This document shows, in pieces, positions 56,997-64,000 of a stretch of 64,000 nt of DNA. Where the stretch lies: positions 111,201 to 175,200 of the forward strand of contig JAOTON010002195.1 in assembly GCA_034440635.1 (NCBI GenBank). Direction: 5' to 3'. The stretch comes from Lepas anatifera (Eukaryota > Arthropoda > Thecostraca > Lepadidae). Both the position numbers and the translations under genes were made by a program. The notes beneath the pieces are model-generated. The model was not told the DNA's origin. It saw nothing but the letters and a program-made list of their open reading frames with translations, and ran no database searches. Position 1 is the stretch's first letter, and each line of letters opens with the position of its first letter.

Positions 56997-57355
56997 GGTG
57001 ACAATGTACGTTAGGCAAGCAGTTCGATTGACAGGCGAGTGTTTTCAGCAGTATGATACATATACTAACGCGATGTTGGGACTTTAGGTCTAATGTTCTC
57101 ATTCTGACTACATTCAGTCCCATGTGTAAGTCCATGTTTTCCTAAACTAGCATGTCTCTGCACACTGCGCCACGTTTGTCGTCTGTTCATGTCATCACAT
57201 AAATAATCACACGTATAAAGTTTGGTTTGTTAAGTAAAGACTGGCTATGCCCAGAAGAAAGGAGATACAATATAAAATATTATGGGTATGCCGACCATAT
57301 TTCACCCCACCTGGAGATCTTCACACAATTCAGCCTATTTGTCTCCGAGTTAGCT
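56997..57355. repeat. Head module, copy 4 (diverged)
   Basis: Recognisable throughout (GGTGACAATGTACGTTAGGC to CAGCCTATTTGTCTCCGAGT) but much more diverged than the other copies and not followed by a minisatellite. It leads instead into the 136-bp repeat. Confidence 0.8.
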
Positions 57356-58000
57356 TCGGTTATCCTAAGTCCCAGTCCGCATGCGCAGTAAAGTCTGCAG
57401 TGAATGAGAGCGAAGATACCGTTATAATTGACCGAAGCATGTCGGTATGTCGTTTGTTTGTCTCCTGAACTAAACTATCCCTTAGAGCCTAATATTCCTT
57501 AGAATTCATACTGAGCATGCGCAGCACAATGCAATGTCATAATTCCGTGAATTGGGATTAGCAGATAGTATTCTGCTATTACTCTCAAACTTTTAGCCCA
57601 ATCGCTCTATTGGCTCCCGAGATAGCCTCCCTGACCATAAGTTCTAATGTGCATGCGCACTAACCTTTGTAGTAGGCAAGGGTGACAAAACTTTCATAAT
57701 AAATTTAAACATGTTGGCTCTCCTCTGTTCATGACTTCTTCTTAAATACCCTCACCTTTAAGGCTCATGTTTAAGATTTCTACTGCGCATGCACAGGCCA
57801 GTGCAGCTTCACTATGACATTATTTGTGGTTTTCACTCCGTGTCATTTTCTTGTTCACAAAATTTCAAAAAAATCGACCCGTAGGTTGCCGGGATAGCCT
57901 CTGTTACCATTAGTTCCACTGCGCATGCGCAGTGACCTTTCATTGACCTGAAGACCGGATTCAAAATCTGCATGACCGATTTCCTCTCATTAATATTGTT
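57356..58000. repeat. 136-bp repeat carrying GCATGCGCA
   Basis: The motif GCATGCGCA (one copy GCATGCACA) begins at 57379, 57515, 57651, 57787 and 57923: four intervals of exactly 136 bp. Between motifs the units are strongly diverged but share pieces such as GAGATAGCCTCCCTGACCAT and GGGATAGCCTCTGTTACCAT. The last copy is the perfect palindrome TGCGCATGCGCA, an NRF1-type recognition sequence. Confidence 0.85.
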
Positions 58001-58418
58001 CAACAATATGGAATAGAGTGCAACGAGATTTATATATTGTTTACATGTCTAAATACGATAGCGGATACAAGGGGCGAGGCTAGTGGGCTTAAGTCCCCCC
58101 CCATGTGAAAATGCCTCGAGCTATAGCATGAGCAAAGGATGTTTGGAGGCAATGGCAGAGAGGCTGGAGCTAAAAGATGAATTCAGGGTAGCGGGGGGGA
58201 TAGGAGGCACGTGCACCCCCTTTGGTCGATCCTCAGCACCGCCTGAAATGGCCACGGCGCCCCTCAAACATTCGATGGCACCCCTGAAATGTCACTTTCC
58301 ACCCTTTCCCCTAAGATGCAAAAATTGGCGCCCATCGGAAGGATTTTACGTGTCAAAAGTTGCGCTCTATGCTCCGGATTACACCCCTTGCACTGCGGAC
58401 GGTGCCTCCTCTATTAGT

Positions 58419-59180
58419 AATCCTTGATCCGCCTATGCTCAAGCTCCTTAGCCCCACCACCGAACTGATATCCTGGATCCGCTAATGCTCCAACTCCTGA
58501 GGCCCATCCCCGTACTGATGTCCTGGATCCGCCTATGCTCGAGCTCCTCAGCTCCACCCCCTTACTGATGTCCTGGATCCGCCTATGCTCGAACTCCGTA
58601 GCCCCACCTTCGTACTGTCCTGGATCTGCCTATGCTCGAGCTCCCTAGCCCCACCCCGTACTGATGTCCTGGATCTGCCTATGCTCGAGCTCCTTACCCC
58701 ACCCCGTACTGATGTCCTGGATCCGCCTATGCTCGAGCTCCTTAGCCCCACCTCCGTGCTGATGTCCTGGATTCGCCTATGCTCGATCTCCTTAGCCCCA
58801 CCTCAGTGCTGATGTCCTGGATTCGCCTATGCTCGATCTCCTTAGCCCACCCCCGTACTGATGTCCTGGGTCCGCCTATGCTCGAGCTCCTTAACCCCAC
58901 CCCCGAACTGATGTCCTGGATCCGCCTATGCTGGAGCTCCTTAGCTCCACCCCCCGTATTGATGTTCTGGATCCGCTTATGCTCGAGGTCCCGAGTTCCA
59001 ACCCGCTCCTGATGTCCTGGATCCGCCTATGCTTGAGCTCCTTAGCCCCACCCCGTACTGATGTCCTGGATCCGCCTATGCTCGAGCTCACTAGCCCCAC
59101 CCCGGTACTGATGTCTTGGATCCGCCTATGCTCGAGCTCCTTAGCCCCACCCCCATACTAATGGCCTGGATCCGCCACTG
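58419..59180. repeat. 50-bp minisatellite array 4
   Basis: About 15 units. Left border at TCCTTGATCCGCC after a diverged hAT-like unit (58059-58418). The right border is the terminus-like CTGGATCCGCCACTG. Confidence 0.93.
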
Positions 59181-59965
59181 CTTATTAAGTTTATTTAAGC
59201 AGGGAGTGCAAGGAGTCACGTGTCATGGTATCACCACAGAGGTTTATTCGGCTGGGAAAGAAATGGTGTGCAACGGTGGATCCTTTAGCCAGTGTTACCT
59301 ATGGTTAGAGGATGCCTTAACTAGTGGGTAGATAGATAGACAGATGATAAACTTTTATTGGACGGAAACAATATGACAGGTATAACAAATAGATTGATGC
59401 AAAAGCCCGAAGGCTTAAGTGGTGGGGCCTCTCTTATCTCTCTCATAAAACACATCACTTTTACCGGACGTATGACACACATACACAGTAAGATTTGGAC
59501 ACACATAAAGAAACAAAACACAACAAACCAAACAAGCAAACCAGTTCCTGACCACCATTTTGTTTTTTATTCGTCGCAAGTCGCCGCAGCGAGCGGGACC
59601 CTACCACACGGCCGCCACCCGGCCGTCCGACTGATATGAATATCTAATAGACAACGCGCCCGCCGCACGAGTAGAGGAGCCGAAACGAGACAGACTACCC
59701 TGCCACCACCGGGCATTCGCGCTGGTCTATAGCATGCGTAGATGGCTATGGTATCTGTCTTGCATAGCAGCTACCAGTGCGCCGCCCGCCGCGACGCTAC
59801 GGCCGAACGGCGGGGTGAGGTTTCGAGCGGAAAACTTACTAGCATTGTGTATTACATTTAATTAAAGGTACACTGTTGTTGCTATGATATGCAACCTGTT
59901 GCGATGGCAAGATATGTCTTTCAACTAGCTTTTTGCCGAATTTCATCCACTTCCATCTATATTAA
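59181..59965 (-). repeat. LINE/SINE 3'-end fragment and flank, copy 1
   Basis: About 0.8 kb duplicated at 62611-63396. On the minus strand it includes a hairpin AAGCCTTCGGGCTT, then AATAAA (59354-59359) and a short TCTATC microsatellite, which look like the 3' end of a non-LTR retrotransposon. No coding capacity was recognised. Confidence 0.6.
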
Positions 59966-60867
59966 CCATTCGAAATCCTGGTGTGAAGCAAAAATGAACC
60001 GATAAAATTACCACTTTGAAATATATTTTACGGCTGATAGCGCGGAAGACGTAAGAGATAAGTGGGGGGTATGAGTGAGAAAAATGACGGCAACGAAGTT
60101 TTCTATCCAGCCGTGTTAAGTTCAATACCGTAGCTATCATGGTATGGAAACCAGGGGGCTGAGAATAAAATTTTTAAAAACTTATATTTTATTTTTGCCT
60201 CTAAAATAAAAAGTTTCAGTCTGAAAGTTTTTATCTCTAAATATATAATAAAGGAGGCTATTCTCTTTTATTATCTGAAATGGGAACTAATTTATCTTAA
60301 TTAGATCGGAAGATATAAGGGTTTGACTGATATTTTGGGAAATGCAGACCTTCGCAGAATGGGCCAAAAAGGACCCTTAAATTTCCGTTTTTGTTTTGTT
60401 TCTGTGTTTGTGCAGTACTGCACAAACCGGCCTTTAAATTGGTATTTGACTCAGAACCTGAACTGCTGTAGCTTCAGATATTTCAAGCCTGTAGTTTAGA
60501 CTATGAGTTTTATGCCAAATTTAGGGTGCAAAGTTTAAAAGCTAATTTGGAGCCTTAAATTTATAACTTTTTCTTTCAAACTTTTTGTGTGATCTACAAA
60601 TTTTCCTGATGTAAAAGGGTGCAAGTTTAAAGACTGTAGATGAATTAGGAAAAAATAGCAAAATAAAAGTTAAAAATCACATAATGCAAAATTCTGGGCA
60701 AAATTTGGAAAATTTTGAAAATTGACAACCGTGGTGCTTATTCATTTGGAAGTGCCTTCTATCCACAAAAGTTTTAGGTCTCTGATACCAGCGCTCAGAA
60801 CAGACAACAACAACAACAACCTCGGCCTGCGGCCTCGGCAGGTGCCGCTCTGGCGCAGGAGAAGCCG
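59870..60867. repeat. Module B, copy 3
   Basis: Lacks the outer 5' part of copies 1 and 2 and overlaps the end of the preceding fragment. The palindrome is at 60407-60426. It ends in CAACAACAACAACCTCGG. Confidence 0.8.
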
Positions 60868-61232
60868 GTGACAATGTACGTTAGCCAAACAGTTTGATTG
60901 ACAGGCGAGTTTTTTTTAGCAGTTTGATACTTATAACAACGCAATGTTGGAGTTTTAGGTTTTGTGTTCTCATTATGGCTCCATTCAATCCCCTGTCTAG
61001 GCCCATGTTTTCCTAAATTAGCATGTCTCTGCATACTGCACCACGCCTGCCCTTTGTTCATATCATCAAAGAAATAAACACACGCATAATGTTTGTTTTG
61101 TTAAGCAAAGACTAGGCATGACGAGAAGAAAGGAGATACGATATAAAATATGATGGGTTTTCCGACGGTATTTAACCTATACCTGCAGATTTTAACCCAA
61201 TTCAGCCTATTTGTTACCGAATTATGCCCCAG
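60868..61232. repeat. Head module, copy 5
   Basis: Follows module B directly, showing that modules A and B can both precede the head. Confidence 0.88.
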
Positions 61233-62610
61233 CTCGAGACCTCAGCCCCACCACCGAACTGATGTCCTGGATCCGCCTATGCTCCAGCTCCTTAGCCCAC
61301 CCCCTTACATATGTCCTGGATCTGCCTATGCTCAAACTCCGTAGCCCCACCTCTATACTGCCCTGGATCCGCCTATGCTTGAACTCCTTAGCCACTACCC
61401 CTACTGATGTCCTGGATCCGCCTATGCTCGAGCTCCCGAGCCCCACCCACGTACTGATGTCCTGAATCGGCTTATGCTCAAACTCCTTAGCCTCTACCCC
61501 CGTACTGATATCCTGGCTCCGCTTATGCTCGAGCTCCTTAGCCCCACCCTCGTACTGATATCCTGGATCCGCCTATGCTCGAACTCTTAAGCCCCTACCC
61601 CCGTGCTGATGTCCTGGATCCGCTTATGCTCGAGCTCCTTAGCCCCACCCCCGTACTGATGTCGTTGATCCGCCTATACACGAAACCCTTAGCCCCACCC
61701 CCGTACTGATGTCCTGGATCCGCCTCTGTTCGAGCTCCTTAGCCCCACACCCATACTTATGTCCTGGATCCGCCTATGCTCCAGCTCCTTAGCCCCCCAC
61801 TGATGTCCTGGATCCGCCTATGCCCGAACTCCTTAGCCCCTACCCCCTACTGATGTCCTGGATCCGCCTATGGTCGAGCTTCTTACCCCACCCCCTTACT
61901 GATGTCCTGGATCCGCCTATGCTCGAACTCCGTAGCCCCACCTCTGTACTGCCCTGGATCCGCCTCTGCTCGAGCTCCTTAGCCCCACCCCCGTACTGAT
62001 GTCCTGGATCCGCCTATACCCGAACTCCTTAGCCCCTACCCCCTACTGATGTCCTGGATCCGCCATGGTCGAGCTCCTTACCCCACCCCCTTACTGATGT
62101 CCTGGATCCGCCTATGCTCGAAATCCGTAGCCCCACCTCTGTACTGCCCTGGATCCGCCTATGCTTGAACTCCTTAGCCCCCACCCCTACTGATGTCCTG
62201 GATCCGCCTATGCTCGAGCTCCCGAGCCCCACCCCCGTACTGATGAGCTGAATCCACCTCTGCTCGAGCTCCTTAGCCCCACACCCATACTTATGTCCTG
62301 GATCCGCCTATGCTGGAGCTCCTTAGCCCCACCCCCTACTGATGTCCTGGATCCGCCTATGCTCGAGCTCCTTAGCCCCACCCCCGTATTGATGTTCTGG
62401 ATCCGCTTATGCTCGAGGTCCCGAGTTCCAACCCGCTCATGATGTCCTGGATCCGCCTATGCTCGAGCTCCTTAGCCCCACCCCGTACTGATGTCCTGGA
62501 TCCGCCTATGCTCAAACTCACTAGCCCCACCCCGGTACTGATGTCTTGGATCCGCCTATGCTCGAGCTCCTTAGCCCCACCCCCATACTAATGGCCTGGA
62601 TCCGCCACTG
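61233..62610. repeat. 50-bp minisatellite array 5
   Basis: About 27 units. Its last units, including GAGGTCCCGAGTTCCAACCC and the CTGGATCCGCCACTG end, match the last units of array 4. Confidence 0.94.
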
Positions 62611-63396
62611 CTTATTAAGTTTATTTAAGCAGGGAGTGCAAGGAGTCACGTGTCATGGTATCACCACAAAGAGGTTTATTCGGCTGGGAAAGAAATGGTG
62701 TGCAACGGTGGATCCTTTGGCCAGTGCTACCTATGGTTAGAGGATGCATTAACTAGTGGGTAGATAGATAGACAGATGATAAACTTTTATTGGACGGAAA
62801 CAATATGACAGGTATAACAAATAGATTGACGCAAAAGCCCGAAGGCTTAAGTGGTGGGGCCTCTCTTATCTCTCTCATAAGACACATCACTTTTACCGGA
62901 CCTATCACACACATACACAGTAAGATTTGGACACACATAAAGAAACAACAAAACACAACAAACCAAACAAGCAAACCAGTTCCTGACCACCATTTTGTTT
63001 TTTATTCGTCGCAAGTGGCAGCAGCGAGCGGTACCCTACCGCACGGCCGCCACCCGGCCGTCCGACTGATATGAATATCTAATAGACAACGCGCCCGCCG
63101 CACGAGTAGAGGCGCCGAAACGAGACAGACTACCCTGCCACCACCGGGCATTCGCGCTGGTCTATAGCATGCGTACATAGCTATGGTATCTGTCTCGCAT
63201 AGCAGCTACCAGTGCGCCGCCCGCAGCCACGCTACGGCCGAACGGCGGGGTGTGGTTTCGAGCGGAAAACTTACTAGCATTGTGTATGACATTTAGTTAA
63301 AGGTACACTGTTGTTGCTATGATATGCAACCTGTTGCGATGGCAAGATATGTCTTTCAACTAGCTTTTTGCCGAATTTCATCCACTTCCATCTATA
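62611..63396 (-). repeat. LINE/SINE 3'-end fragment and flank, copy 2
   Basis: Copy of 59181-59961 at an offset of about 3430 bp, differing by about one to two percent and by small indels. It is cut at TTAA by the next element. Confidence 0.8.
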
Positions 63397-64000
63397 TTAA
63401 CACGCGCATTGACGGGGGGGCGGGTACCCGCCCCCTCGGGTTTTTCGGAGATAGCAGAAAAACGGCGGCGCGTAGCGCCGCCGTACTTGGTATACCTTTT
63501 CCCTCATCATTTTTACAACTTCTGTGAAAATTGTAAGGTTAGGTCATCTCAGGTCAGGTCACCAGTACAGGTCAAGTGACCCGACCTCAAAAAAAGTTTA
63601 AGATAGCATAAGTCGGAGCAGGGTGAACTTATCCGATTGAAACTCATATCACATAATGGCCCCACCGAGTTCTCTAAAATATGTTCCGGTATTTTTGATA
63701 TCGATGACCTAAGGTCAGGTACGACGCATGACCTCTCCATTGGAAATACATGGTAAAAATGGTTTTTACGGAATAACTCAGTAACGGATGGTGATAGAGC
63801 ATTTATTTTAGCTGCATTAGACTCGCCTGGGCTTTGCGGTTCTAATGATATGAATTTTATATAATTTGACCCTGACCTGACCTCAGGTCAGGTCAAATCC
63901 TTGATTTGACCTAGCAAGGTCAAATTATATATCATTCGATTCGGCTTGCTAAGAGGATTCATATAGTTTAAGTCGTTTTGCTCTATCTTTACTTGTTCAG
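63397..64000 (+). mobile_element. TTAA-bounded element of a related family, partial (runs off window)
   Basis: Starts TTAACACGCGCATTGACGGG and has a GC-rich palindrome-like block (GGGCGGGTACCCGCCC) where the first family has its CATCGATG palindrome. The following TTTTTCGGAGATAGCAGAAAA resembles the TTTTTTCCGGGATAACAGAAAA of the first family, and AGGTCA/TGACCT hexamers follow. The right end lies outside the window. The empty site is visible at 59962-59965. Confidence 0.75.

Noticed and set aside
35121..62610. A repetitive secreted or structural protein gene encoded by the 50-bp repeat
   Set aside because: The period is not a multiple of three, units vary by indels, and stops recur. No promoter or splice logic was seen.

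Overview
The window reads as nuclear DNA of an invertebrate animal. It holds one host gene spread over small exons with GT/AG borders, very large introns, and a heavy load of eukaryotic transposable elements. The host gene, on the + strand from about 1604 to 25232, encodes peptidylglycine alpha-hydroxylating monooxygenase (PHM). This is the copper enzyme that starts C-terminal amidation of neuropeptides. Seven coding exons are visible (1604-1761, 5455-5587, 5876-5927, 17772-17917, 18505-18644, and two alternative last exons at 23273-23483 and 24989-25232), and their reading phases join correctly where adjacent exons are known. All six copper-ligand positions of the family are present. The two last exons both end in a stop and an AATAAA with no lyase domain, so this is a stand-alone PHM, as in insects, which leans towards a protostome. 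The 5' exons and one internal exon before the last exons were not found.

The intron between 5927 and 17772 contains a complete but frameshifted Ty3/Gypsy LTR retroelement in antisense (6066-16722): two 262-bp LTRs, a 4-bp target duplication, a tRNA-Leu-like primer site, gag, protease, RT/RNase H/integrase, and a two-part envelope that resembles bunyaviral/phlebovirus-type Gn/Gc glycoproteins. A tRNA-derived SINE follows at about 16.77-16.88 kb. A 1.04-kb element bounded by TTAA (19215-20250) sits in a later intron, and a second copy in opposite orientation lies at 28203-29235. A third, related element starts at 63397 and runs off the window.

From 26023 to 33065 lies a foldback-like element: about 200-bp outer inverted repeats, inner arms made of about 277-bp tandem repeats (about 2.4 copies left, about 11.6 right), and a 10-bp target duplication. 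The second TTAA element is nested in its core.

From 33.4 kb to the end the DNA is a mosaic of segmental duplications. The building blocks are a tRNA-derived SINE, a 0.9-kb module ending in (CAA)n, a 0.4-kb 'head', arrays of an about 50-bp GC-rich minisatellite (five arrays, about 220 units in total), and hAT-like terminal pieces. A L1/Tx1-like LINE on the - strand (36631 to about 43825) interrupts this mosaic. Within 57.3-58.0 kb five GCATGCGCA motifs recur at exactly 136-bp spacing. No host gene was recognised after 25.4 kb.
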